From: Lunularia cruciata | Lineage: Eukaryota > Streptophyta > Marchantiopsida > Lunulariales > Lunulariaceae | Direction: 5' to 3' | Length of the DNA: 64,000 nt | Assembly (NCBI GenBank): GCA_948567375.1 | Contig: OX419756.1 | Location: 4,159,001 to 4,223,000, forward strand | Shown here: positions 46,196 to 57,673 of the stretch, one piece after another | How positions within the stretch are numbered: position 1 is the first letter of the stretch | How the letters are laid out: each line of letters begins with the position of its first letter | Program-made: the position numbers and the translations under genes | Notes under the pieces: generated by a model | Databases searched by the model: none | What the model saw: the letters and a program-made list of their open reading frames with translations, nothing else | Told to the model about the DNA's origin: nothing

Positions 46196-46668
46196 CTAAT
46201 CTTGAGAACTAGCTGATAAAGGTGGTGATATTTCTGTAGTTGTACTAAGACTCTCTCCAAGATCCTTCACTAAAGTCCCCAAAAATGCTTTTACTCCACT
46301 ACACTCATGTCCTTTTGGAAGTCCTTCCACTCCACAAACCTCACACAACTCCTTGGTCTTAGATCTTCTTCCTCCTAATCTTGGTGAAGAAGGTCAAACA
46401 TGCAAACCCAAGTCAATTAAGCCTCTCTTTTCTCTCAATCTCTTGCTCTCAAAAGTCAATGGACATGAACTTGCCTTATATCCCTTCTCTTCACATAAAA
46501 AGCATTTAGACTCACTCTTTCCTCCAAGTGGTGTAGGTTTTTGGATCTCTCAACACTCTCTTCAAATTCTATTCTAAACTCTCTTCTCCTCAAATCCACC
46601 CCTGCAATCACCTCAAACCATTGGGGAACCTTGCATTGCCTCAATTTCCACTCTTGGTGACCCTTCAT
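46196..46668 (-). pseudogene. X3 pre-gag ORF, broken
   Basis: Counterpart of 10211-10684, 473 bp against 474. It starts MKGHQEWKLRQCK and keeps the same end. One base is missing near 46545. Read in the restored phase the knuckle shows His changed to Tyr, and a Gly codon is a stop near 46395. The second Cys/His cluster is intact. Confidence 0.75.
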
Positions 46669-47505
46669 GTTCCCTAGATGAGTCTAAACCCTCAAACATG
46701 CTTTTTGTTGCACTCACATTCCTCATGTATGAAATCTAAACTATGCAGAATTGACCTTTCCTTACAATGTTAGTCAAATATCGCAATTGGTATCTCATAG
46801 TCCTCTTAAATTTTTCACACTTGATCAAAACTTTAGGAAATTCCTCCTTGAAAAATTTCAAATCTTTTCATTGAACCATTTGGCCTAGGCATCTTTCTAT
46901 TCAGCACACATATTTCAGATTTGGTCTAAAAACCACACCCTTTACTTTAAAAACTTATAACTCTCTACTCAAAAATGATCTATGTCTAATTTTTGTGTCA
47001 ACAAGTAGGATATAGTACATTGAATTTTCTTATAAATTTTCATTGCAATCCACTAAAAATTAAAGAAAAGGCAGATTCTGTACAATTTTCCAGAGAGCAT
47101 GTAGTTGCATAAGCAATTTACCCTATCAACTTTCAAAACTTCTAGTCCAGTGCGCATAGTAGCTCTCACAATAATTTCAAGTGTGCTAACTAAAAGATAA
47201 CCCAAGCTATCATGTGTAGAAATTTCAAGTCCAGATCCTAAACTTGAGATTTTGCCCAAAATCACCTCAGTCACCAAAATCTACAATCCACCTCACACAA
47301 TTTCTTTAAATCCTCTCAAGTATACAAGATATAAAAAATCACCTCAAAGATATCATAATATACTACAGGGTATAGAAATGGGTCAAAATTCTCTAACATA
47401 AGTTCAGCCCTCTCTTCCCCTAAAGTTTTCTCCAAGTGAGCTCTCATAGCCTCCTTCCGTCCAATATAGAATTATACACGGAACATTATCTTGTCTTCTA
47501 GAGAG
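46669..47505 (-). other. X3 5' untranslated leader
   Basis: Aligns with 10685-11522 of X1 along its length. No conserved frame. Confidence 0.6.
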
Positions 47506-47523
47506 GTCCAGGCAACGGAACCA
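47506..47523 (-). other. X3 primer binding site
   Basis: Same tRNA-Glu-type site as in X1 with one substitution (GTCCAGG for GTCCCGG on the + strand), four bases from the LTR. Confidence 0.7.
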
Positions 47524-47527
47524 AAAA

Positions 47528-48211
47528 TGTGAGCCGGCTTGTCTCTCACTTAGGATGAACCTCTGATGGCTATTATGATAGCGCACTATGGACTAAGAAA
47601 GCAAGGAACCCCAACTCCATCATACTCCTCAAAGGCTAACACTCCAAGACTCAAGACATTGCTCACTAGAGAACTCAATGAAAGAGAGATAGTTGCAAAT
47701 GAAAGGATGATGAGTACCTCCTCACCCCTTCTTTATATTCTTGTGAAATATTTATGCACCAAAGTTACTTATTACTATAGTAACTCAAGTTAATAGACTA
47801 AAAGTTAAGTAAAGTCAACAAGTAGAAAGGAATATCCATTCACATGGGCATATTCCACTAGCATGTGATCTTATCTTGACCCAACCACTAAGTCAAGGAT
47901 TCCTTCACATGGGCTATCCTTAGACTATAGAAGAATCCAAAACAAAAAGGCTTACAGGCCCCAGAGTTCTCAACTTTTTCCTCAAAGTGAAACACCTAGG
48001 AATAATACCAACTCAGCACACTAAAATCCAAAATAGGGGTGCTCATCTTTTCCACTTCTTCTAAAGTAAGGTCCCCTCTATCTTAACTATGACCAACTCT
48101 AGCTAATCATGACTAACCATGCTTTATCTCTATATAAATAATATCTCTCAAGTACTTGTAATACCAAGCTAAATATCACAATACCACACTCATACACAGA
48201 TGGGTGTTACA
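47528..48211 (-). repeat. 5' LTR of X3
   Basis: 684 bp, TGTGAGCCGG to GTGTTACA on the + strand. More diverged from the X1 LTRs than these are from each other. Flanking base order after 48211 is TTACC; no partner duplication can be tested because the other LTR is cut. Confidence 0.88.
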
Positions 48212-48508
48212 TTACCTTGACTATCAAAAAGTAGTCTACAAGTAATTGCTTAAATACCTCTAACCAATATCATTGTAACTCCAGTGTTTGAGCAATCTTG
48301 ATGCAACACTACAAATGGTGTGACAATGCAAAGATGGGGAAGCTCCACTACTAATGCTACTATTTGTAGCTAACATACTGTAGAGTATTTATCTACTTTC
48401 ACATACCTTTGTACTCAAAATTTTAGAGTGTGGATGCAATTGATACCTATGGTTAGATGCCACCAATTAGCATTTGTTTCCACCTTCATCATTTCTCTCA
48501 TTGTAAAT
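48212..48508. other. Host-side flank between X3 and the copia element
   Basis: 297 bp with no coding signal. It ends in ATTGTAAAT, whose last five bases are repeated with one change after the copia element. Confidence 0.5.
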
Positions 48509-48749
48509 TGTTATAGAAATCAATAATGAGAGTGGAGACACCAAATTTCACCAAAGAATGGTCTCATGGAACACAAGTTCTGCTCAAATATGTGTAGGAA
48601 AAGAAGAAATGCAAGTTGAGTCACTCTTCACCCTAACTCTAAAGTGATGACTAACAAGAACTGATGAGTAAAGAATAAAGTGTGACTACGGATTAACTCT
48701 CTTGCATCCACTAAGCACAAAAAGCTTAGCTTGTGATAATTCATCAATG
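48509..48749 (-). repeat. 3' LTR of the copia element
   Basis: 241 bp, begins TGTTATAGAAATC on the + strand and ends TCATCAATG (ancestral ACA end changed). The PPT, AAGGGAGAG on the - strand, is at 48750-48758. Confidence 0.88.
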
Positions 48750-49340
48750 CTCTCCCTTAAGCTAATGTCAATATCTTTGACTCTTAGATGAGATCTGAAA
48801 TATTCAAATTTATCTCTAGGTAGAGCTTTGGTGAAAATATCAATGACTTGCTCATCTGTAGGAATATATTGCATATCTCTTTCTTTGGCCGATACCTTTT
48901 CTCTATTGAAATGCTAATGGACCTATATATGTTTGGTCCTTGCATGAAATATTGGATTCAAAGTTTAATATTTTTGGTGTTATATGTATATAAGATATAG
49001 GATCATGAAATATATATCCCATATTTTCTAAGGTTTGAAGCCAAATAGACTCACATGTAGCATTAGTGGCATGCCTAGATTCCACTTTTGTTGATGATAA
49101 AGAAATAATAGGTTGCTTTTATGATGACCAACTAATTGCAAAACTTCCAAGGATGAAAATATAACCTGATGTTGATCTTTGATCTTGAGCACTTATTGCA
49201 CAGTCTACATCAGTAAACCCTTGTACAATGGGTTACCCACCAGAAAACTTCTCCAACATGTTGAGAGATATTGGCACTCTAGTAACCAAAGGTTATTGCA
49301 CTCTTGTTATAACTCAATACCAAAGAAGTATTTGAGTTCT
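48686..49340 (-). pseudogene. pol: Copia RNase H
   Basis: End piece reads IPTDEQVIDIFTKALPRDKFEYFRS, the classic copia RNase H terminus, then runs into the LTR (SIDELSQAKLF). Upstream piece 48903-49085 has SRHATNATCESIWLQTL, the Glu-containing block. Separated by frame breaks. Confidence 0.88.
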
Positions 49341-50250
49341 TCCAAGTCCTTCATGTCAAACTCTCCCTTCAACTAATCTTGTACTTGCCAGATGAGATCT
49401 TGACAATTGCCAATGATGATCAGGTATCAACATAGATGATTAAAAAAACCATATTGCCACAACCTTGTAGTTTTTACAATGGCAAATCTGAACTGCAAAC
49501 TTGAAATCAAATGGATAAAAGATAGGAATTTATCTTGGCATTCCAAGCTTGTGGAGCTTGCTTAAGTCCATATAGAGACATTTTCAATAATTAAACTCTT
49601 TTGGATATCTTGGATCTTCATATCTAGGTGGTTGGGTCATGTAGACCTCCTCCTCTAAACCTCCATTGAGGAAAGTATTGTTGAAGTCCATCTGATTGAG
49701 AGAGCATGAATTGATGGCATCTTGGCAATATGGCTCAAAGTCTCATCAAAATCAATTCCATATTGTCTTGAGCAACCCTTTCCCACAAGCCTTGCCTTGT
49801 ACCTATTCACTGAACCAGCAGAATTCCTCTTGACTATATGCAACAAATTACCTTCTTACCATATGATAAATCAAGTAACTCCCATGTTTGTTGGTGATAT
49901 AGTGCTGCAACTTCAAGCTCAATGGCTTGCACCCAAGTTTCCTAATGCATTGCTTCCTCAAAAGAATTTGGCTTTCTTTCTCATATAGCCTTTACCATAT
50001 ATGCATGATGTTGAGCTAAAAAACCTTCAACTTGAAAATGCCTCACTGGATATTCAACCCATGTACTTATCCTTCACTTATCAAGTTGAGATGTGCTACT
50101 TGTAGCCTCATCTAAATTACTTGGAATTCTTGAACTAGACAGTTGACATACCATTTGTTCCAGCAAAGGAGTAGAAATATTATTGGATAAAGTAGGGAGT
50201 AAATTTCCTATAGGTTAAGAATCTTTGACTAAAGGCTTCTAAACAGCCTG
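49341..50250 (-). pseudogene. pol: Copia reverse transcriptase
   Basis: The piece 49655-49846 has KRNSAGSVNRYKARLVGKG and the block [15 protein letters not shown], both diagnostic of copia RT. Downstream to 49350 the palm with the catalytic YVDD region is decayed (near 49430 an ILMLIPDHH-like stretch). Many stops. Confidence 0.82.
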
Positions 50251-50499
50251 TCATGACCAAGGATTTACAAATGGTTGAGATTGAGAGTGCTCACTAGAAA
50301 CACCAATAGCCCTTGAAGTACTAGCCTATGAAACAAAAATATTATTTGGACCAATTGAAGGAGTAGAGGGTGTTATAAGTGGTAAATCAGATGTGCAATT
50401 TTTAGGCGCATGATACCCGGATTTTAACTCCTCAAATACTACATCTCTATTGATAATTAAAATACTAAATCAGGATTATAATATCTACATCCTTTAGAA

Positions 50500-51290
50500 T
50501 TTCAAGCATATCTAAGGAAGACACATTTTGGGCATTAGGATTTAGTTTTTGCCTCTTCTCATAAGGAACATGAGCAACGAAGGTCCAACCAAAACCCCCA
50601 GATTTGATAAATCAGGTTTCTTACTTGTAAGAGCTTGAAAAGGTGTCATTTTGTGCACTACTGCAGTAGGAGATTGATTCATCAAGTAAATTGGAGAATT
50701 ACCTACTTCTGCCCAATAACACTTGGGCATTGCCTTGTCATTGAGCCCGACTCTTGCATCTTCAACAATAAGTTGGTTCTTTTTCTCAGCAGCTCCATTT
50801 TTTGAGGTGTGTAGCTGCAAATAACTTCATGCTTGATACCTTCCTCATGTAGAAAAGCATCAAACTGGTTTGAGATAAACTCTCCTCCATCAAAACATAG
50901 ATATTATAACAATATTGCTTCTTCATGAGCTGCTTGAGTATTTGGAAAACTGAAAAGAGATCTGATTTAGATTTCAAAAAATAGATCCACTTATATCTTG
51001 AAACATCATTAATAAATGAGACAAAATATTTAGAGCTTGTTAAACTCTTTTTTAAGCAGCACATACATTAGTGTGGATCAGTTCTAACACCCTGGAGGCT
51101 CTTGTACCATGATGCTTAAAAGGTTGTCTAGCTTGCTTAGCATATTGATAAGCCTCACAAACCCTTAAAGGCAAAGGATCAGAAAATATTGGAAGACCTG
51201 TAACCTGGTCTGAGGTAGGTAGCACCTTTAATATTTGTAGGTTCATGTGAACCCACTCTTTTATGCCACATCTCAAGATCTAAAATTCAG
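50500..51290 (-). pseudogene. pol: Copia integrase
   Basis: The piece 51052-51276 starts in the GAG-pre-integrase finger (LPLRVCEAYQYAKQARQPF, with one CX2C Cys replaced) and ends at a LELIHTNVCA block, where the first core Asp is changed to Asn. The piece 50786-51064 has FVSFINDVSRYKWIYFLKSK. The Glu region (KNGAAEKKNQ, 50790) still shows a Glu. Inactive. Confidence 0.85.
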
Positions 51291-51699
51291 TCCCGCTATA
51301 CATAAACATAACATTCTGATTTATAACAATGTGGATCTTGATGGCTAAACATCCTCCCAATTTGAGATCCAAGTTTGCATCCTATGGGTATAGCAGATTT
51401 CTCATACTTGTACGCAAACAAACCATCTTGGTTAAATAAAACCTAAAAATCCTTCTCAATAATCTAGCCAACAGAAACTAAGTTCTTGGTGATTGTAGGT
51501 CCAAGACTTCTCCTAGAACACTAAAATTGGTAGATAAGAAAGGGTAGTGCCTATAGGAGTAATAATATGCTCAATATCATCACCCGTATTCACAAACAAT
51601 AATTCAAATAATGGGACTTTAGAATTGAAATCCTAGCCTGATGGGTCATATGGTTGGAACACCCTAAATCGATGAACCACTCTTCTTCACTCTTGGTCA

Positions 51700-52640
51700 T
51701 TGAAGCAATAGTGTGAGTCATTATTAATAGATGATCTTAAGAGTAGGAATCCCTTCTCCATATAGTTTTATTGAGGGAGTTTACCAGTTTGAATATCATT
51801 TTGCTTCTTGAAACAAGTCTTCCCACAATGAGACTTTGATTTACAATACTTGCAGAATCTCTCCATTATAGGCTCGCCTTGTGTTGCATATATTGTCTTT
51901 GTGAGGAATGACCTCTACCAATAGCACCTCCACAAAGTGAACATCCACATCCTTTGCCTCTTGCATGACCTCTTCTCGCAAATAGAACCTGATCTTGAGC
52001 AACAAGACCATTGCCACCACCTTACAATCGCATCTCTTTAGAGACTAACATTGGGACTAGCTTGTCAAATAGAGTATTAGTATCTCTAGCAGCTAAGGTA
52101 TCTCAAAGGGTTTATACTCCTTTGGTAGACCTTGAATAGTATGAAGAATTGAATCATCATCCAACCTTAACTCCAATGCTATTCAACTACTCAACCAGTC
52201 CACAAATGTGATAAACATAATCAGTTCTGCTTAAGTTGTCCTTCTTAACCTCCATTAATTCTTGGTTCAATTGAAGTTTCCTTGCCTATGTCAACATCCT
52301 GAAAAAAAATTCTAGTGCATCCCAAACCTCCTTGGGAGTATCAACAGTGATGGGGAAACACACAAAGAAACATAATGCCTAGCTTGATTGACACATCTAT
52401 TCCAATCTCAGACTTTAGGATCTGAAGGAGCACCTGCATGACAAGTTTCAACACTTGTGACAAGATCAAACAATTTTTTTGATCTTTCAAGAAGGGAGAC
52501 ATTCCATATTTCCATATAGAATAATTTTTCTTTGTCAAGGTCTCACCTATGATGTCACCATAAGTACCGAGTTTAGTACTCATAGTATAAATTCTGAAAA
52601 AGTAGATCACTTGATAATTGAAACCTTCTACCAAATTGAA
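51700..52640 (-). pseudogene. gag: Copia gag
   Basis: The start reads TLTKKNYSIWKYGMSPFLK (about 52470-52540), the UBN2-type Gag motif with Trp. The CCHC zinc knuckle (CKYCKSKSHCGKTC) is intact at 51813-51854. Frames between them are broken. Confidence 0.85.
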
Positions 52641-52667
52641 CTCAAAGGCTTGTGTCATCTCTCTTCT

Positions 52668-52679
52668 ACTTTGATACCA
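52668..52679 (-). other. Copia primer binding site
   Basis: The - strand reads TGGTATCAAAGT directly after the 5' LTR. This matches the initiator tRNA-Met site (TGGTATCAGAGC) with two changes. Confidence 0.85.
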
Positions 52680-52915
52680 TGTTACAAAAATGAATGACAA
52701 GAGTGGAGACACCAAAATTCACCAAAGAATGGTCTCATGGGACATAAGTCCTGCTGGATATATATAAGCAAAGAAGAAATACACAAGTAGTCGAGTCATT
52801 CTTCACCATAACTCTAAAGTGATGACTAACAAGAACTGGTGAGTAAAGAATAAAGTGTGACTAGGGATTAACTCTCCTATGCCAAGGAGTATTAGCTTGT
52901 GATACTTCATCAACA
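52680..52915 (-). repeat. 5' LTR of the copia element
   Basis: 236 bp, TGTTACAAAAATG to CATCAACA on the + strand. A TATATATAAGC stretch on the + strand near 52758 gives an AT-rich core promoter on either strand. Confidence 0.88.
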
Positions 52916-52925
52916 TAAACAACAT

Positions 52926-53035
52926 TGTAGCAATAGACTACTATTACACTAGAGCTAAAATCAACTCAACCTTAGAAATTTGTAACAATAGGCTACTACT
53001 ATACTAGAGATAAACTTGACTCAACCTTAGAAATG
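52926..53035. repeat. 55-bp tandem duplication
   Basis: TGTAGCAATAGACTACTATT at 52926 is repeated with a few changes at 52981. It lies in host-side DNA just outside the copia element. Confidence 0.88.
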
Positions 53036-53399
53036 TTGCTTGCAGTACCGTAGTGTTTAATGTGCCGTCCGAATGGAAGAAAGGTAGCACTTTGATCACA
53101 AAATAGATTTTCACCAATCCAAAACAAAGCTACTTCTTTGAAACATAAATACTTCTTGTACCATGGAAAGTCAAACAATGTCACCTTCATCCAAGCCCAG
53201 GCTAAGTCACTCTCAAAACCCATTTATGATCTAAAATGATTGAGCTATTTCACTATCATCTTTCTATATGTGATCACTTCTCCCTACCCCCAAGGGATAC
53301 ACCACGCCCAATGTGTCATCAATGCTTTACCTCACAAGGGGTAAAGACCCATGTGGGAAGGATGCACAAGGACTATGATTGGACAACTTGGGATACCCA
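53036..53399. other. Short gap before non-LTR copy D
   Basis: A 74-codon frame on the - strand (52999-53223) has no recognised domain. No other signal. Confidence 0.4.
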
Positions 53400-54067
53400 C
53401 ATGAGGTGAGCAACCACATTGACAATAGTGATACTTGAGATTACACACACTTCTTCTATTCCTTTGTTGACCATTTTAGGGATACCGATTGAATCATGGG
53501 AGTGGTTAGCTTCTCAGGCGGGTTGCATTTTGGGGTTATTTGAGACTAGTTTTCCATGTCCATGTTATTCCATAGGCTACCCCACACACTCCATGATGAG
53601 GCTAGATAGGCTTTTTGCCTACCACTTGTTCATTTGGCACCTGATCCCTTGGACAAGTTAGCATGGTTCCTATTCCTCTTACTCCCTTGATGGTGTCTTT
53701 TTTATGCTAGAGAGGGACATGCAGGGCATAGAGAGGTGGTTGTTAGATTTCATCAACTCCAAGTAGGGGATTGGGTGGCCCTTCAAGAGGAGTTTGTTAG
53801 GGCTACATGCCTTAAGAGATAGGTTTTGCCACAAGATACCACAAAGTCCACTTGATTATGATGGTGTAGGATATTGGGTTAGGCGGGAGAGTTTAGTAGA
53901 GCAATACAAGCGCTACACTCTTTGTCTATGGCTAGTCCTATTGATGAACCTATCTCATCCCTCTACTCACTACATCTTATGGCAGTAGATAGACTACCAC
54001 TAGAGGTCTTAGATTATCACCATGAGTAGCCTTTATGTCTTGATAGTTTGCTTTATGCACAAGCATT

Positions 54068-54900
54068 GTGCACTACCCTTGCCTTTCCTCCCGAAGCTTG
54101 TCAAGGACGGTTTATGAGCACCTTAGAGATTGCTTTCAGGCAGATGATCCTTCTAGTGGTTTTATTGAGTTGTTTCAGGCAGCTACAATGGTAGCAAGAG
54201 GAGATATTCCTATGTCTATTATTCGTGTGTTAGGTGTTAGTCGACTTCTCGCAATGGAGAAGGACACAAGGGCATTAGACCAATTGCTATTGGAGAAATC
54301 TTTTTGCATTTGGTCAATTGTACCATTGTTCTTTGGCACTATTCTCGCTTTTGATTGAACCTCAGTCCACATCAATTTGGAGTAGCACACATAGAGGATG
54401 TGAGGCTATATCTCTAAGCATTATTGTACTCCTAGATATCCATCCATAGTGGGTCATTCTACAAATGGATGTTCATAATGCTTTTAATAGCGTCTCACAA
54501 GCATCCATCTTTAGAGAGCTTAGGGAGGTTGGTGGATCTTTGGCAAGTCTTATTCCTTTTGTGTGGTCTTTTTATGGCTCTCTTACTTCCCTTTACTACC
54601 AGCATGCTTGTTCACAAGAGGGAGTCACCGTCTTGGAGTCAATTGTTGATACATGTCAAGGAGATCCTTTAGGAGGACCCTTATTTGCCATGGCTCACTT
54701 TAGAGTTTAGTTTAGGATCATCTCCTATCTACTACTTTGGCCATGCCAATTATGTATTTCTCTCCTTGGCAAATGATACACACATCTTGGCCCTGTAGAT
54801 CAAATTAGGCAGGCCTTTGACCACTTGACTACCAAGCTACATCTAGTTGGCTTGAGAGTCAAGGTGTCAAAGTGCAGGACATTGTCCTCTTTAGGTATCC
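54068..54900 (+). pseudogene. Reverse transcriptase of non-LTR copy D
   Basis: In order: SIIRVLGVSRLLAMEKDTRA (fingers), GCEAI near 54400, DVHNAFNSVSQASIF (motif A, Asp present), FVWSFYGS, then QGDPLGGPLFAMAHFR (motif B, 54657 on), then LANDTHIL (54766-54789), where the first Asp of motif C is changed to Asn. Stops at 54358, 54450 and 54708 interrupt it. This is a non-LTR type RT, not gypsy or copia. Confidence 0.82.
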
Positions 54901-54904
54901 CTCC

Positions 54905-55657
54905 TGTAATACCAAGGGCTAGCCATATGATCTAGATGTGAAATTTGGTTTGGTAACATTTGGAATGATGTTATACGTGATGGTCAAAATAGATCAGATA
55001 GAAGTATCACCAAAAGAGTACTTCTACTAATAAGGCAGAAAATGAAATAGATTTGAAAACCTTAGAACCAATAGCTAGACATATGATTTAAAGGTGAGAA
55101 TTGATTTGGTAATATCTAGAATTCTATTACACATGATGGACTAAGCAGATTAGAAAGAGGTATCACCAAAAGGGGACTTCTAATAATAGAGTAGGAACCA
55201 AAATATGCCTAAAATCTTTGAAGGCAATTTTTGAGGCCTAAACGGATGAATTAGGCCTCAAAAATGTAAAAATTCCCCTCCCCCAACAACTAGAAGGCTT
55301 GCCTTCCCTCCCCCTGGTTTGTCTTGTCAAGAGCTTTCCAACGGTATCTCACCCATGTGATTCTGAGCTTCTTATTGGAAGATTCCCTAAAAGATTCCCT
55401 CTAATCAAAGCTTGTTTGACCAACTAAATAGGACCAGGACCGACATGTCACCCATCCAAGTAAGTAATCCAAGGGTGAAGCTTGCTAATATGTCACCTAT
55501 ATGTGTGCCTAATCCTATGGTGGAGCTTCCTTGGAGGAGATCATCTTTGTCTATATAATAAAGAGAGGGTGCTCCTTTGGGGCACCGGAGTTTGAGTGTG
55601 AACATGTGTTTCTCATGGTGTGTTTCTCTTGAGGTCTCCTATCCTTGGAGTATTACA
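54905..55657 (+). repeat. Solo LTR of the 1-4403 chromovirus family
   Basis: 753 bp, TGTAATACC to GTATTACA. Flanked by perfect 5-bp duplications CCTCC (54900-54904 and 55658-55662). Its first 80 bases match 4323-4403. It interrupts the non-LTR copy D right after RT. An AT-rich core promoter CTATATAATA is at 55551-55560. U3 holds an imperfect tandem duplication of about 158 bp. Confidence 0.95.
54910..55225 (+). repeat. Imperfect 158-bp tandem duplication in U3
   Basis: The block with GCTAGCCATATGATCTAGATG (54918) and TATCACCAAAAGAG recurs at about 55075 as GCTAGACATATGATTTAAAG and TATCACCAAAAGGG. Duplicated U3 blocks often are enhancers in LTR elements; that role is inferred here. Confidence 0.75.
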
Positions 55658-55662
55658 CCTCC

Positions 55663-57180
55663 CCACCTTGAGCTTCTAGAGGGGTGTATCACATCTACAA
55701 ATAAACTACGTGTTCTTGGAGTGCAAGTATGATTCAAGGATATTGTCACATGTTTCTTAGATGTTGCCCTTGCAAAGGATGTTCTCCATGTGGATGACCT
55801 TTTGTTACTAGGAGATCCATAGGTGGCATTTGGTATACTCTCCTCTAGTATTGCTTGTCAATTGACTTACCTCATATGCACAATTCTTCCCGCCTTGTCC
55901 TTCCTATCACATTTGAGAGCCTTTCATCGGAGGATTATGGGAGTCTTTGGTGATATCATTGGACCAAGGACTTTTGAGTGTGTGACAAGGGATTTGGCAC
56001 AAAGACAAACGACTCTGCCGATCTTGTGTGGAGGGGTTGGCTTGCTATTTATGGAGGAGATGGCACCCATAGCATTTTTAGGTAGTTGAGCTCTCTCGGC
56101 ACCCCTACTTTCCTCTTGTTTTGTGGTTGTTGATAGGCCACTTTTGGAGACTTATGTAGCAAAGGTAGAGGAGGAATCCTATTCTCTCCATATGTTATTA
56201 TGGCATACAAGAGATGGTCTTTCCCCATGAGCACGAGAGGAATTTCCATCTTTTGCTTCACTATTGTCAGATTGGATTAGAGGTTTATAGTCTTCCTTGA
56301 TGGAGCGACATTGTGAGCATACACTACATTCTCTCTTAGTTGACTTATCCATCCTTCAGGCTACTAGAGCACATCTTTGCTCTTGCTATTGCAAGTGCAA
56401 GCTCTTGGATCCTAGCTTGATTGTGCATTAGGGCGTTCCAACTCGCACCAGCTACTTTCTCTACAGTGATGAGGTTTTGCCTAGGTTTGGTCCACCCATC
56501 TACATCTTCATTACTCACTTGTGAGTGTGGTTCTATACTAGATGAAGCAGTGGTCCATATGACAGTGTCCTTTTGGAGGACAAAGGGTAGCTACCCATCA
56601 TGCTATTAGGGACATAGTGCTATGGCATGAGAGAGTGGATACTTGGCTTGGACGGAGCATTCGTATGCTTTGCAGATAACATGTGTCAGGGCAAATTTGG
56701 ACTGGGTCTGAGATGATCAGGTGACAGTAGCGGATGTCATGGTTATGGATCCTACACGAGATACAATTTTGGAGGGAGTGATTACCCATCCCCCTGGATG
56801 GGCGGCGAGTGCAGCAACATGTCACAAGGTCTCTAAGTATAGGGGCATGCAACGAGGTCACCTCTTTGTTCCTCAAGCCTTGGAGTTATATGGAACGATG
56901 GACATAGCGTTCAACACATTTTTCAAGGAGTGTATGAGAGCTTATCATGTTAGGTGCCATGGGGTACCACTCTCACTCTCATACTTTATAGCATATTTTA
57001 GGTAGCAGGTGTCCATTGTTTTACAAAGAGTTGTGGTTGGTGCAATCCATAGGAGAGCAATTACACTAGGTGATAGTTCATCGGTTGCTCGAGTTGTTTG
57101 TAGACCATACTACTTGCATAGCTTTGATCTCTTAGGTTCAATAGGGCAGATTTTTCATATAAACTCTATTGGGGCCTAGC
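55663..57180 (+). pseudogene. C-terminal part of non-LTR copy D
   Basis: Blocks: HLRAFHRRIMGVFGDIIGP (about 55912-55968), LPILCGGVGLL, then RAFQLAPATFSTVMRFCLGL, a Cys/His cluster (Cys codons 56520 and 56526, His 56556, Cys 56565), RxATHHAIRDIV, a VADVMVMDPTRDT block (56724-56762), KVSKYRGMQRGHLFVPQAL (56826-56882) and RAYHVRCHGVPLSLSYF. The acid-rich ADV-D pattern followed by Lys-containing blocks resembles a PD-(D/E)XK nuclease; this is pattern reading only. Confidence 0.7.
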
Positions 57181-57643
57181 CCCATTTAACCTTTTTCATC
57201 TCTCCCTTGTAAGGCTTGATGGATTCTTTAAGCGGAGTCGCCTTCTTCCCCCAAGTCTAATCTGATTTACTCTAAACCGTAAAACCTAAACTCTGTGGGC
57301 CTGGAACGGCCTATACTCGAGTCCCGCCATAACTCCACATATCATGTGAGGGACAAGATTGAGTGAGGGAAGAACAAGAAATTGCATTCAGGTCATTTGT
57401 GTCCAGTAGTGTCCAGTACCCAGTGGTCGATCTGACGATTTTACGTGGTTGAGAACTCGCTCGCTTGCTTTCCTTTGGTTTGGAGTATACAGATTTCGAG
57501 ATGCGGAATTTCGGGAGATAGGAAATGTGCAGGAACCGAGCGAAGGAGAAAGGAATTGGGAATTAGTTCTCGGGGACTGGGATGAATTGTAGATTGAGTC
57601 GATCTCTAGCAACTAGGTGGTGTACGTTGTTGGACGAACAGAC

Positions 57644-57673
57644 GTCACCGGATGTTTCCCGACATCCGGTGAC
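57644..57673. repeat. 12-bp perfect inverted repeat with 6-nt loop
   Basis: Arms GTCACCGGATGT (57644-57655) and ACATCCGGTGAC (57662-57673) enclose TTCCCG. Confidence 0.95.

Larger units (their letters stand above)
40780..48211 (-). mobile_element. Family X copy X3
   Basis: 5' LTR 47528-48211, PBS 47506-47523, pre-gag ORF 46196-46668, gag, pol, and a 3' LTR cut at 40780 (328 bp left). It is older than X1: more stops and frameshifts, and the LTR start TGTAAC has become TATAAC. The truncated LTR joins the gag of X2 with a shared TTC. Confidence 0.9.
48509..52915 (-). mobile_element. Complete decayed Ty1/copia element
   Basis: LTRs at 48509-48749 and 52680-52915. On the - strand: 5' LTR, PBS for initiator tRNA-Met, gag with zinc knuckle, integrase, RT, RNase H, PPT, 3' LTR. 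Integrase before RT defines copia. Flanks TAAAT and TAAAC are a 5-bp target duplication with one change. Length 4,407 bp. Every domain has stops. Confidence 0.92.
53400..57230 (+). mobile_element. Non-LTR retrotransposon copy D, most complete
   Basis: Contains N-terminal part (53400-54200), RT (54160-54900), a later insertion of a solo LTR (54905-55657), then the thumb, Cys/His cluster and nuclease-like C-terminus, and the shared 3' tail. The 5' boundary is uncertain. Frames change often. No apurinic-type endonuclease was seen upstream of RT; a Cys/His plus nuclease-like module lies downstream. Confidence 0.82.

Noticed and set aside
57255..57300. CTAAACC/CCTAAAC pieces resembling plant telomere repeat
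   Set aside because: Only two imperfect pieces, not tandem CCCTAAA; no array.
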